From Pedobacter ghigonis (GTDB taxonomy: Bacteria; Bacteroidota; Bacteroidia; Sphingobacteriales; Sphingobacteriaceae): a stretch of 64,000 nt of DNA. A program made the translations under genes and the position numbers. Positions 7,931-16,501 of the stretch are shown here, piece after piece. The DNA is taken from the NCBI RefSeq assembly GCF_903166585.1, contig NZ_CAESCM010000022.1:1-64000 (forward strand). The letters run 5' to 3'. The number at the start of each line of letters is the position of its first letter. Position 1 is the first letter of the stretch. The notes under the pieces are model-generated. The model saw nothing but the letters and a program-made list of their open reading frames with translations, was not told the origin of the DNA and ran no database searches.

Positions 7931-9886
7931 TTATTTCGCCGGCTTCCTTTTCACATCAAAACCGTATAATCCGTTTTGATACAGGTAAGAGGCCATTTGA
8001 TAGTTGGCAATAGCCTCATTAATCAGCTTTTGATCTGCAGGGATTTTTTCGGCATTTCCTGTCTTAAAATCGGGCTGATAAGTATTTGCTTTTTTGTTTG
8101 GATCGAGCACAACCAGCTTCTGGTTTTTAATGTAGCCCAAACTTTGATAGGTACTGATAAATGCGCGTTCATCTGTATCTTTCATTTTAAATACATCCTG
8201 ACCGAAAAATTTACTATCGTAGCTGAAATTTAAATAGCCTAAAATGGTTGGGCCAATATCGATCTGTGCAGTAAGTTTTTCGAATTTTCCTGGCGCAATG
8301 TGCCCCGGGCTATAAAAAATCATAGGAATGTGGTATTTATCGACCGGTAGTTCTACTTTACCGGCGCTTGAAGCGCAATGATCGGCTACAATAATAAATA
8401 AGGTATTTGCAAACCAGGGTTTTTGTTTGGCTTCGCGTATAAACTTACCAATGGCATAATCGGTATATTTTACCGCACCTTCTCTTCCTGTGTGCGATGG
8501 GATATCTATTCTACCTTCGGGATAAGTATAAGGGCGGTGATTAGAAACCGTCATGATTTGCGCAAAAAATGGCTTGTTGTTTTTATAATCTTTATCCAGT
8601 TCTCTTAATGATAAGGTAAAAAGATCCTCATCAGCCACACCCCAGATGTTCGAATAATGGATTTCCGAATCCTTTAAGGCACTTCTATCGGTTACCTCGT
8701 AGCCATTATTGGAAAAGAACTCATTCATGTTATCGAAGTAGCCATAACCGCCATAAATAAACCTGCTGTTGTAGCCTTTTGAGCGGAATACATTGCCCAA
8801 AGTGAAAAGGTTTTTGTTATCCGGGCGTTTTACAATCGATTGGCCCGGAGTGGGAGGGATACAAAGTGAAAGTGCTTCTAATCCACGTACGGTTCTGGTG
8901 CCCGATGCGTATAAATTATTGAAAAGCAGGCCTTCTTTGGCCAGCGAATCGAGTTGCGGTGTAATGTGCTGTGTATTGCCAAATGTGCCTAAAAATTCGG
9001 CACTTAAACTCTCTACACTAATCAGTACCACATTCATTCTGTTTTCAGTTCCGCTGTTATTTACTCCGCGCGAAGTACTGATATCGGTTCTTGCAGCTGC
9101 GCCTGGCTGGAGCAATTGCTGAATAATGTTGGTTGCACTTTTAACCGGAAGTGTTTTATAAAAGGTATCGTAATCGAGCTGATTATGCCAGAAAGCAAAA
9201 CCGAAATCATACATCCCATTACCCGAAAGTTCGTTTACATACTGGTTGCTGCTGTTGCTTTTCCACTTGTGGCTTACACAGAAATAGGTAAAAACAGGCA
9301 GGCAAAGTAAAAGGAGTGCCGTTTTGGTTCTTTTGCCAAAGCGTGTTTGCTGGTGGGTAGATACTGTAATGATGCGCCTTAACAGGTAAACAATAACCGC
9401 TGTTAAAATAACCAGTACGGTTAAAATGGTATTAATGGGGTACGACTGACGAATATTTCCAATCACCTCTGTGGTGTACACCAGATAATCGACCGCTATA
9501 AAATTATACCTTACCGAAAATTCTTCCCAAAAAAACCACTCAGAAATGGCATTGAAAATAAGCGTTAAAATAACAACGAAAAAATAAACAAACAGTAATA
9601 CTCTGCTGGTTTTGCCGGTATAACCTTTTGCCGGGAAAAGCCATAAATAAATAACCAAAGGTATAATGGCAAAAGATGCTGCAGCCAGATCGTAAAATAA
9701 ACCGATTACAAAAACTTTTAACAGGTTTAAGATAGACCACTCAAAAGATGTTGCGCTGTAAATTAACAGGCTAATGCGGGTTAATAACGAAATGCTGCAT
9801 AATAACAGGGTGGCCAATAAAACAGGGCCAAACCTGTTTTCCAGCAGTTTACTTGTTTTTTCTTTAATGCTCATAATAGGGGACAT
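7931..9886 (-). CDS. LtaS-like membrane enzyme of the alkaline phosphatase superfamily
   Basis: 651 residues. The first ~190 hold about five transmembrane helices (RFGPVLLATLLLCSISLL, LLKVFVIGLFYDLAAAS, VLLFVYFFVVILTLIFNA, INTILTVLVILTAVIVYLL, TALLLLCLPVFTYFC). The rest is a periplasmic LTA-synthase/sulfatase-type domain with VLISVESLS (metal Glu), GTRTVRGLEAL (position of the catalytic Thr) and FIIVADHCA (metal Asp/His). Relatives transfer phosphoglycerol or phosphoethanolamine to envelope glycans or lipids; Gram-negative bacteria make no LTA, so the acceptor here is unknown. The start may instead be M5 (9874). Its promoter carries the box shared with four other units around the two-component genes. 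Confidence 0.85.
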   Translation of the reverse strand: MSPIMSIKEKTSKLLENRFGPVLLATLLLCSISLLTRISLLIYSATSFEWSILNLLKVFVIGLFYDLAAASFAIIPLVIYLWLFPAKGYTGKTSRVLLFVYFFVVILTLIFNAISEWFFWEEFSVRYNFIAVDYLVYTTEVIGNIRQSYPINTILTVLVILTAVIVYLLRRIITVSTHQQTRFGKRTKTALLLLCLPVFTYFCVSHKWKSNSSNQYVNELSGNGMYDFGFAFWHNQLDYDTFYKTLPVKSATNIIQQLLQPGAAARTDISTSRGVNNSGTENRMNVVLISVESLSAEFLGTFGNTQHITPQLDSLAKEGLLFNNLYASGTRTVRGLEALSLCIPPTPGQSIVKRPDNKNLFTLGNVFRSKGYNSRFIYGGYGYFDNMNEFFSNNGYEVTDRSALKDSEIHYSNIWGVADEDLFTLSLRELDKDYKNNKPFFAQIMTVSNHRPYTYPEGRIDIPSHTGREGAVKYTDYAIGKFIREAKQKPWFANTLFIIVADHCASSAGKVELPVDKYHIPMIFYSPGHIAPGKFEKLTAQIDIGPTILGYLNFSYDSKFFGQDVFKMKDTDERAFISTYQSLGYIKNQKLVVLDPNKKANTYQPDFKTGNAEKIPADQKLINEAIANYQMASYLYQNGLYGFDVKRKPAK

Positions 9887-9931
9887 TCCAAAGTCTTGAG
9901 CTTACCTGCCCGACTTTGTTTTTGCAAAGGG

Positions 9932-9966
9932 CGAAAGTAAGTTTCAATTCTGAAGGAATTCTGAAT
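9932..9966 (-). promoter_or_regulatory. response-regulator box and -7 element upstream of the LtaS-like gene
   Basis: On the plus strand CTGAAG (9950-9955) and CTGAAT (9961-9966) stand 11 bp apart; in gene sense this is ATTCAG-N5-CTTCAG. The -7-like TACTTTCG occupies 9939-9932, 16 bases from the start of the proximal hexamer. The 11-mers AATTCTGAAGG and AATTCTGAATG are consecutive. Same layout as the boxes at 10798, 13319, 16041 and 17340. Confidence 0.7.
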
Positions 9967-10045
9967 GTTTGGTTAGCGTGGGCGAAAATAAGGTTATGGA
10001 TTTAATTTAACAATCCATTAATACTTAATTAACGCCCATGCTTTG

Positions 10046-10756
10046 CTACTGCTTCGAAAAATTAACACTCAGTGTCGAAGTAAAACGTGCAGTTAATTTC
10101 TCGTATAACGCTTTATTAATGGTATTCGAAATAATAATCATGTTATTGCTGCCAGTACGTGTGGTTTGTCCAAAATCACTTGCTGTTAAACCGGTTACCA
10201 GGGCATTAAGTTGTACGGTAACTCTGGCCAGGTAGGTTCCCGAAGTAACTTCTACTCTTTGGGCTTCGAGTTTAATTAGCTGCGACTGGTTCATTTCAAA
10301 CCTTACCGGGATTTTTGTTCCCGAAGCTTCTATATATGTTCCAGTTAGCAGCAGGGGCGGATTGGTTACCGAACTGGTTAAGGTTAGGCTAAATTGATTT
10401 TTTTCATAAACACCCGATGCGATAGCCACCTTGCCAGATAAAGAATCGGGTTTTAAAGCATTTACCAGATACAGGTTTTTAGTTTCGAGATTTATTGCCC
10501 CGCTACCTGATTTAGTTGCACTGAATTCGATTTTAGCTATATTAATACTTGCTGTTGCCCAGTTTATGCTTCCGTTGGTACCTGCGGCTACCACCGCACC
10601 GCTGGCACTCGCATTACTACTTAACGATGCATTTAAATTGCTGGCGCTAAAACTGTAGCTCAATTTAGTATCTGCCGCTACCTCTTTTTTGGTACAGCCC
10701 ATAAAAAGCACTACTACCAGCAGTGCGCTTGTAATGTGGTAAAGTTTTGTCATCAT
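10046..10756 (-). CDS. lipoprotein of unknown function
   Basis: 236 residues. The N-terminus (MMTKLYHITSALLVVVLFMGC) is a lipoprotein signal peptide with lipobox LFMGC at about residue 21. The mature part is beta-rich with many Ser, Thr and Ala residues, starts with a low-complexity stretch (NASLSSNASASGAVVAAG) and contains INIAKIEFSATKSG and GVYEKNQFSLTL. The pattern is loosely reminiscent of DUF4382-type lipoproteins, but this is not firm. It would sit in the outer or inner membrane facing the periplasm. It has its own promoter box and therefore belongs to the local two-component regulon, although it lies just downstream of the TonB receptor gene. Confidence 0.75.
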   Translation of the reverse strand: MMTKLYHITSALLVVVLFMGCTKKEVAADTKLSYSFSASNLNASLSSNASASGAVVAAGTNGSINWATASINIAKIEFSATKSGSGAINLETKNLYLVNALKPDSLSGKVAIASGVYEKNQFSLTLTSSVTNPPLLLTGTYIEASGTKIPVRFEMNQSQLIKLEAQRVEVTSGTYLARVTVQLNALVTGLTASDFGQTTRTGSNNMIIISNTINKALYEKLTARFTSTLSVNFSKQ

Positions 10757-10797
10757 AATTGATTTTAAGGATATCAGATTTGGTTAATCATTGGTCT

Positions 10798-10832
10798 TAA
10801 ATGTAAGTTTCAATTCTGTAGCAATTCTGAAG
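10798..10832 (-). promoter_or_regulatory. response-regulator box and -7 element upstream of the lipoprotein gene
   Basis: Plus-strand CTGTAG (10816-10821) and CTGAAG (10827-10832) are 11 bp apart; in gene sense CTTCAG-N5-CTACAG, the tandem units each followed by AATTG. The -7-like TACATTTA lies at 10805-10798, again 16 bases from the proximal hexamer. The start codon of the lipoprotein gene is about 42 bases downstream. Confidence 0.72.
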
Positions 10833-10874
10833 TTGGGGTAACGAAGTCCCTTTTTTATCCCTTAAACCCATTAT

Positions 10875-13298
10875 TTAGAACTTATAACTGTAGCCCATTC
10901 TAAAAACCTGCGTTTCATAAAAATCAGTGCTGCTAAAACTAAAACCATTACCAGTAATGTTTTTCTTGATTTTTAAAGTGTTGAAAATGTCGTTTCCGTT
11001 TAAAAAGAGTTCACCCTTTCCATTTTGAATCTGTTTTTTAATTCCCAGATCGGTTGAAAAGCGGCTCCCGATTTTTCCCTGTGGAATAATATCCGGAGCT
11101 AAATAAACCATAGAAAGCTGGATATCTGTTTTTTGGGCTAATTTAAACTGTCCGTTAAATTTAGCATTGCCTGATACGATAGACTGCTTCGGCATACTAT
11201 ATATGGTTGGCACCGGATACTGATTGGCGACGGTAAAGGCATCAATTTTATTTTGATATACTGTGGTGCTCAGATTAAATGAAAACCAGGGTACAAGTTC
11301 CTGCTGTAAAAGTAATTCGCCACCCGAATTAAAGCTTTTGCCGGCATTTTGGAAGATGTTGTAAATAATGGTATTGCCCGGAACAATGGTTGCAATACGG
11401 GTTATGGTTCCGTTAACAGTTTTATGAAAGGCTGAAGCATAAAAATAACCTTTATTCAAGGTGTTTTTATAGCCTAACTCTATGGCATGCGTAAATTGTG
11501 GGCGAAGGGTAGGGTTGCCCACTTTCAGCAGTTCGGGCTCATCATATTTCGGGAAGATCCGGATGTCGACCTCATTCGGACGGTCTACCCGTTGGTTATA
11601 AAAAGCACTTAATTTGTTTGTCTCGTTTATTTTATAAGCAAAACGTACGTTAGGGAAAGGCCTGAAATACTCATAGCCATCGCTCTTATAAGTATCGTGG
11701 TTTGGGTTTACTTTATAATTTACGCTTACATACTCCATTCTAAGGCCAGCCTCCAGTTCAATTTTATTGCTTTCGTAAACATAGTTGCCATATACTGCCG
11801 GTATGTTTTCGCTGTAATCGGCCCAGCCACCTGCATTGATATCGATTGGCGAATTTAGCCCTTGGAAAAACTGCATATTGGTCGGGATAAAACGGTTTCG
11901 GTATTTAACGCCGGCTTCTATTCGCCCATGTTTCAGCGGACGGATATAATCGAGATTAAAATCGGCAACATGCTCGTCAGAAAGCAGTTTAAAAGCATCC
12001 ATACCAGTAAAGGTGGGCATGATATTGGTGAAGAAATACTTTTCATCCTCCCGGTGCCAGGTATAGTTAAAGCCTGCGCTTAGCGTATGGCCGGGTTGTG
12101 CAAACTTATGCTGGTAAAGTGCAGCACCAGTAGCGGTATATTTCACTTCATCTTCTACAAATTGCCAAAGTCGGTTTCTAACCGTAAAATCACTGTTGAA
12201 ATAAGGGATATCGCCAAGATCACCAATTTTTTCGCGGTTAAAAAAGCCAGATAGGGTAAAGCTATTGCGTTCGTCGGGGTTATAATCGAAACCACTCTTT
12301 ACCGTGGTAAATGTTGTGGTACGGTTGCGTTTAACCTGTTGGTTAATTATTGTTCCATCATCATACACACGTTGAGAAAATTCATTCTTATTCAGGGTTT
12401 GGGTATACAGATAATCGGCCTGTAAAAAGGTATTGAATTTATTCTTGCGGTAATTTAATGATAAAGAAGGATTAAACTTCGGCGTGGCCTGATACGGAGC
12501 GCTTATTCCGGGCAGGTTATCTTTGCGCTGCCACAATGCGCCTAAACCGGTACTCACTCCCAGTTTACCGTTAAAGCCTTCCTGTTTATTCTTTTTGTAT
12601 ATAATATTGATGATTCCCGCATTACCATTGGCATCGTATTTTGAAGAAGGGTTGTTGATGATCTCAATACGTTCAATAGCCGAAGCCGGAATATTATCCA
12701 AACCGGTTTGACTGCCAAAACCCGTAATTGCATTTTGCTTACCATCAATCAGCACTGCAATTTTATCGTTTCCGCGCAATTGTACTTTTCCATCCTGAAT
12801 GGTAATGCCCGGAAGGTTTTGCATGGCCTGCAGTACCGAACCACCCAGCTGACTGGTGTTTTTAGCAAGATCGTAAGTTTTTTTATCCAGTTTATTACTC
12901 AAGCCTTCGTTTGATGTACCTTGAATATTAACGGTTTGAAGGGTTTGTGCATCTTCTGCCAGTTCAAAAATACCCAGATCGAGAAATGGACTAAGTGTAC
13001 CAATAGTAATTTCTTTTTTAATGGTTTGATAACCCATCATGCTAATGAGCAGATTGTAATTACCTGAAGGGATATCTTTTATTGCAAATCTCCCTTCATT
13101 ATCGCTAATGGTACCTAAAAGCGCTTTTTCATCGTTAGGTTTTTTTAAAACGATGTTGGCATAAGGAAGCCTGCTTTTATTTTTCGCCTCTTTAACCTGT
13201 CCTGAAACAGTTATGGATTTTTCCTGCGCGCAAATATCATCGGCCAGCAAGAATATAGAAAAGCAAAATAGCTTTAATATTCGTTTGTAGTTTTTCAT
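10875..13298 (-). CDS. TonB-dependent receptor-like outer membrane protein
   Basis: About 807 residues from ATG 13298 (MKNYKRILKLFCFSIFLLADDICAQ, a signal peptide); an in-frame ATG 36 bases upstream is less likely. Domains in order: a carboxypeptidase-regulatory-like (CarbopepD_reg) domain at about 28-110, a plug domain (LGGSVLQAMQNLPGITIQDGKV, IERIEIINNPSSKYDANGNAGIINII) at about 125-230, and an outer-membrane beta-barrel of the OMP_b-brl_3 type to the C-terminus, ending in an aromatic (MGYSYKF). There is no SusD partner, so it is not a glycan SusC; the cargo is unknown. It is divergent from the response regulator gene and has the regulon promoter. Confidence 0.88.
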   Translation of the reverse strand: MKNYKRILKLFCFSIFLLADDICAQEKSITVSGQVKEAKNKSRLPYANIVLKKPNDEKALLGTISDNEGRFAIKDIPSGNYNLLISMMGYQTIKKEITIGTLSPFLDLGIFELAEDAQTLQTVNIQGTSNEGLSNKLDKKTYDLAKNTSQLGGSVLQAMQNLPGITIQDGKVQLRGNDKIAVLIDGKQNAITGFGSQTGLDNIPASAIERIEIINNPSSKYDANGNAGIINIIYKKNKQEGFNGKLGVSTGLGALWQRKDNLPGISAPYQATPKFNPSLSLNYRKNKFNTFLQADYLYTQTLNKNEFSQRVYDDGTIINQQVKRNRTTTFTTVKSGFDYNPDERNSFTLSGFFNREKIGDLGDIPYFNSDFTVRNRLWQFVEDEVKYTATGAALYQHKFAQPGHTLSAGFNYTWHREDEKYFFTNIMPTFTGMDAFKLLSDEHVADFNLDYIRPLKHGRIEAGVKYRNRFIPTNMQFFQGLNSPIDINAGGWADYSENIPAVYGNYVYESNKIELEAGLRMEYVSVNYKVNPNHDTYKSDGYEYFRPFPNVRFAYKINETNKLSAFYNQRVDRPNEVDIRIFPKYDEPELLKVGNPTLRPQFTHAIELGYKNTLNKGYFYASAFHKTVNGTITRIATIVPGNTIIYNIFQNAGKSFNSGGELLLQQELVPWFSFNLSTTVYQNKIDAFTVANQYPVPTIYSMPKQSIVSGNAKFNGQFKLAQKTDIQLSMVYLAPDIIPQGKIGSRFSTDLGIKKQIQNGKGELFLNGNDIFNTLKIKKNITGNGFSFSSTDFYETQVFRMGYSYKF

Positions 13299-13318
13299 AA
13301 TTGATAAGTTTTCCGCCG

Positions 13319-13353
13319 GCAAATTAGAAAGCAATTCTGTAGAGAAACTGAAC
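13319..13353 (-). promoter_or_regulatory. response-regulator box and -7 element upstream of the TonB receptor
   Basis: Plus-strand CTGTAG (13337-13342) and CTGAAC (13348-13353) are 11 bp apart; in gene sense GTTCAG-N5-CTACAG followed by AATTG. The -7-like TAATTTG occupies 13326-13320, 16 bases from the proximal hexamer. It lies in the spacer between the receptor and the divergent response regulator gene (start 13507), about 150 bp from the latter. Confidence 0.7.
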
Positions 13354-13506
13354 CGCTGATTTTTTATTCATCTTCAAATTTCCGACAGATTTGAAGTGTA
13401 TCTATGCAAATTAATACAACGATTTACATAAGTTTAAAACGTATCGAACTTTCAAATCCCGGTTTTAATGGTTACTTTATGTCGGTTTAAATAATAAATT
13501 ATACCA

Positions 13507-14184
13507 ATGAAAATTTTAGTTATAGAAGATGAACAGGCTTTATTGGAAAGTATTTTGGCCTATTTTACTGGTGAAGGTAATATTTGTGAGCATGCTTCAG
13601 ATTTTGCTGCTGCCAATGAAAAAATATCGCTCTATAATTACGATTGCATACTTCTGGATTTAGGATTGCCGGATGGTGAAGGATTGGAGTTGTTAACCCG
13701 GCTTAAACAACTGAAAAAAAGAGATGGCGTACTGATTATCTCAGCCAGACATTCTCTGGATGATAAACTTGCCGGACTCGATCTGGGTGCCGATGATTAT
13801 CTGGTTAAACCATTTCATTTATCTGAACTGAAAGCCAGGGTAAGTGCCATTATCCGTCGAAAGAATTTCGATGGCAATAATGTGATTGTCTTTAATGAAA
13901 TAACTGTTGACGTTTCTGCCATGAAAGTAACCATCAACAATCATCCGGTTGTTTTAACTAAGAAGGAGTTCGATCTTTTGGTTTATTTTCTGTCTAACCG
14001 CAACAAAGTAGTCACAAAAAATGCAATGGCCGAGCACCTTTGGGGCGATGAAATGGACCTGTCGGATGATTTCGATTTTATTTACACGCATGTTAAAAAT
14101 CTCCGTAAAAAATTGCTCGAAGCCGGAGCATCCGATTATCTGCGTTCTGTTTATGGGATAGGCTATAAATTTGGTGATGTATGA
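13507..14184 (+). CDS. OmpR/PhoB-type response regulator
   Basis: 225 residues. Receiver domain at 1-115 with acidic pocket IEDEQ (residues 6-10), phospho-acceptor Asp51 in CILLDLGLPDG, the switch Ser/Thr in IISARHS and Lys in DYLVKPFHL. Winged-helix domain at about 128-224 (LTKKEFDLLVYFLSNRNKVVTKNAMAEHLWG ... YTHVKNLRKKLLEAG...YGIGYKFGD). OmpR-family proteins bind direct repeats spaced by about one helical turn, which matches the five 11-bp repeats found around this gene. The stop overlaps the kinase start (ATGA), so the two are translationally coupled. Confidence 0.94.
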   Translation: MKILVIEDEQALLESILAYFTGEGNICEHASDFAAANEKISLYNYDCILLDLGLPDGEGLELLTRLKQLKKRDGVLIISARHSLDDKLAGLDLGADDYLVKPFHLSELKARVSAIIRRKNFDGNNVIVFNEITVDVSAMKVTINNHPVVLTKKEFDLLVYFLSNRNKVVTKNAMAEHLWGDEMDLSDDFDFIYTHVKNLRKKLLEAGASDYLRSVYGIGYKFGDV

Positions 14185-15431
14185 AACTGGCAAACCGCTA
14201 CAACCAGGTAAATATTTTAACCTCCCTTGTGGTTTTAATCATTACCGGAATTATTTATTATGTAGTCATCCACTTTATCTTAACCGAAAAACTCGACCGG
14301 GATTTGGCGGTAGAAGAGAACGAAATTAACCAGTACGTAGATACTTTTCATAAACTTCCCTTACCTGCAAATTATATCGATCAGCAGATTGCTTATCAAA
14401 CTCCTAAAGGGCCTTTGCCAGAACGGGAATTTCTGTATACCACTTACTATAACCCGAAAGAGCAGGAAAATGAACCCGGAAGAAGTTTAATTACTGTTGT
14501 TCACCTGGATGGTAAAGCCATAGTGGTAAGAATAACGAAATCGCGGGTTGAATCGGAAGATCTGGTAAGGATTATTTTACTAATCACCGTAGGTATTACC
14601 GTTGTTTTGCTCATATCGCTCCTGCTAATTAACAGGTTTTTACTCAACAGACTTTGGCGACCCTTTTATTCTATTTTGAACCGGATGAAAGCATTCGAGG
14701 TTACCCGGATGGATAATATAGCGCACGAACCAACTAAAATTGATGAGTTTAATGAGTTAAATAAGTCTGTAAATGCCATGGCCGAAAGGGTGCGGCAGGA
14801 TTATAAAGAACTTAAAAGTTTTACCGATAATGCTTCGCATGAAATGATGACCCCTCTGGCCGTAATTAATTCTAAATTAGATTCTTTACTGCAAACAGAA
14901 TCATTTACTGCACAGCAGGGCGCTTTGCTGGAAGATATTTACCACGCAACCGGCAGACTTTCGAGGTTACACCAGTCTTTATTGCTGCTTGCTAAAATTG
15001 AAAATAACCTGATACCCGATTATCAAAATATCGATCTCAAAGAAATGGTAGAAGCAAAGGGCCGCCAGTTTCAGGAATTGTTAGAAAAAGATGGTCTGGT
15101 ACTCACTGAAAACCTGATGCCTGTAGAAATTAAAATGAGCCGCTACCTGGCCGATATTCTGCTCAACAATCTTTTTAGCAATGCAGTGCGGCACAATGTT
15201 ACTGGCGGCTACATCAATATTCAACTGGATCAGCAAGCATTAACCATTTCCAATTCGGGGAAAGCCCGTCACCTGCAAACCAAAATCTTCGATCGTTTTT
15301 CCAAATCAGTAGACTCTGAAGGCATGGGATTGGGTTTAGCTATAACTAAGCAGATCTGCAATCTTTATGGGTTTCGAATCGATTATGAGGAAGAAAACGG
15401 AGAGCATGTTTTTGTTGTTTATTTTGTTTAA
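14181..15431 (+). CDS. sensor histidine kinase, partner of the upstream response regulator
   Basis: 416 residues. Membrane helices at about 11-34 (NILTSLVVLIITGIIYYVV) and 130-151 (IILLITVGITVVLLISLLLI) flank a periplasmic sensor of about 95 residues without a recognised fold. A HAMP-like linker is followed by the dimerisation/phosphoacceptor helix with His220 in NASHEMMTPLAV, then an ATPase domain with N box (LLNNLFSNAVRHN), F box (FDRFSK) and G2 box (GMGLGLAI). The periplasmic segment is Glu-, Lys- and Pro-rich, as expected for a cation, peptide or envelope-stress sensor, but the stimulus cannot be told. Four tandem repeats begin right after the gene. Confidence 0.92.
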   Translation: MKLANRYNQVNILTSLVVLIITGIIYYVVIHFILTEKLDRDLAVEENEINQYVDTFHKLPLPANYIDQQIAYQTPKGPLPEREFLYTTYYNPKEQENEPGRSLITVVHLDGKAIVVRITKSRVESEDLVRIILLITVGITVVLLISLLLINRFLLNRLWRPFYSILNRMKAFEVTRMDNIAHEPTKIDEFNELNKSVNAMAERVRQDYKELKSFTDNASHEMMTPLAVINSKLDSLLQTESFTAQQGALLEDIYHATGRLSRLHQSLLLLAKIENNLIPDYQNIDLKEMVEAKGRQFQELLEKDGLVLTENLMPVEIKMSRYLADILLNNLFSNAVRHNVTGGYINIQLDQQALTISNSGKARHLQTKIFDRFSKSVDSEGMGLGLAITKQICNLYGFRIDYEEENGEHVFVVYFV

Positions 15432-15456
15432 TCAGTGTTTAAGCATGCCGTCGTGT

Positions 15457-15955
15457 TTCTTCTGCGTAAATCTGCGCTATCAGCGGAGATTTTGGATATA
15501 ATATTTTCCCGCAGATTTAAGAAGATTTCCGCGAATTTTGATGTACAGTTTTTAGCCAAGCATATGCATAAAACATTATTAATAAAATAAAAGTTCCTTC
15601 TGCGTAAATCTGCTATCAGCGGGAGATTTTAGACATAATATTTGCCCGCAGATTTAAGAAGACTTCCGCGAATTTTGATGTACAGTTTTTAGTCAAGCAG
15701 ATGCATAAAACATTATTAATAAAATAAAAGTTCCTTCTGCGTAAATCTGCTCTATCAGCGGGAGATTTTGGATATAATATTTCCTGCAGATTTAAGAAGA
15801 CTTCCGCGAATTTTGATATACAATTTTAGCCAAGCAGATGCATAAAACATTATTAATAAAATAAAAGTTCCTTCTGCGTAAATCTGCGCTATCAGCGGGA
15901 GATTTTGGATATAATATTTTCCCGCAGATTTAAGAAGACTTCCGCGAATTTTCAG
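15457..15955. repeat. four imperfect ~137-bp tandem repeats
   Basis: The phrase CTTCTGCGTAAATCTGC starts at 15459, 15597, 15734 and 15871, spacings of 138, 137 and 137 bp. The last copy is incomplete and stops near CCGCGAATTTT. Each unit carries an inverted repeat AAATCTGCG ... CGCAGATTT, so its RNA or single strand can fold, and then an AT-rich spacer (CATAAAACATTATTAATAAAATAAAAG). No frame is open through the array. It fills most of the spacer between the kinase and the PepSY gene. Confidence 0.92.
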
Positions 15956-16040
15956 GTATCCTCCTCAAATATTAAAATACTTTTTCTTTTTAAATCAGGG
16001 GCATTAGTCAAAAAAAAATGAATGTGCTGGAAGCAGCTAA

Positions 16041-16075
16041 CTACAGAATTTCTACATAATTGAAATATAGTTTTG
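16041..16075 (+). promoter_or_regulatory. response-regulator box and -7 element upstream of the PepSY/PAP2 operon
   Basis: CTACAG (16041-16046) and CTACAT (16052-16057) stand 11 bp apart, each followed by AATT. TAGTTTTG (16068-16075) is an exact TAnnTTTG -7 element, 16 bases from the start of the proximal hexamer. The predicted transcript starts about 10 bases before the PepSY-like gene (16092). Confidence 0.75.
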
Positions 16076-16091
16076 ATTAAAATTTAAAACT

Positions 16092-16496
16092 ATGAAAACA
16101 TTTTTTGGAATTTTATTGCTCGCCACAGGCACGGTTAGCATGGCTCAGGCACAAAAACTTAATGCAGCTAAAGTACCTGCTGAGGTTAAAGCTGCGTTTA
16201 CAAAACTTCATGCCGGAACGAAAGTTTCGTGGGAAATGGAAAAACAAAATTATGAAGCTGGCTTTACCTGGAATGGTAAAGAAACTTCGGAGGTTTATTC
16301 GGCTAAGGGATTGCTTTTAGAAACAGAAGTAGAAATTAAATCTACCGAATTGCCTGCTGCTGTTCTGGCTAAATTAAAGGGCGTAAAAATTGCCGAAGCT
16401 GCTAAAATTACCAAAGCAGACGGAAGCATATATTATGAAGCAGAAGTGAAAGGGAAAGATCTTTTATTCGATTCGAACGGAAATCCTGTAAAATAG
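16092..16496 (+). CDS. exported PepSY-like (DUF2874) protein
   Basis: 134 residues with signal peptide (MKTFFGILLLATGTVSMAQA-Q). The mature protein has the PepSY-like repeat pattern: VPAEVKAAFTKLHAGTKVSWEME...YEAGFTWNGKETSEVYSAKGLLLETEVEI, then a second half LPAAVLAKLKGVKIAEAAKI..ADGSIYYEAEVKGKDLLFDSNGNPVK. Small periplasmic proteins of this family are often induced by envelope two-component systems in Bacteroidota, but their biochemical role is unknown. It is the first gene of a unit with the PAP2 phosphatase, five bases downstream, and its promoter carries the shared box. Confidence 0.85.
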   Translation: MKTFFGILLLATGTVSMAQAQKLNAAKVPAEVKAAFTKLHAGTKVSWEMEKQNYEAGFTWNGKETSEVYSAKGLLLETEVEIKSTELPAAVLAKLKGVKIAEAAKITKADGSIYYEAEVKGKDLLFDSNGNPVK

Positions 16497-16501
16497 TAAT
16501 C

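Noticed and set aside
7931-9886. Naming the enzyme a lipoteichoic acid synthase
   Set aside because: The fold matches, but a Gram-negative bacterium makes no lipoteichoic acid; only the superfamily is claimed.
12523-12748. Small frames inside the TonB receptor gene
   Set aside because: They overlap a long gene with complete domains and are reading-frame shadows.
15457-15955. CRISPR array
   Set aside because: The units are about 137 bp and follow each other directly without unique spacers, and no cas gene is near.
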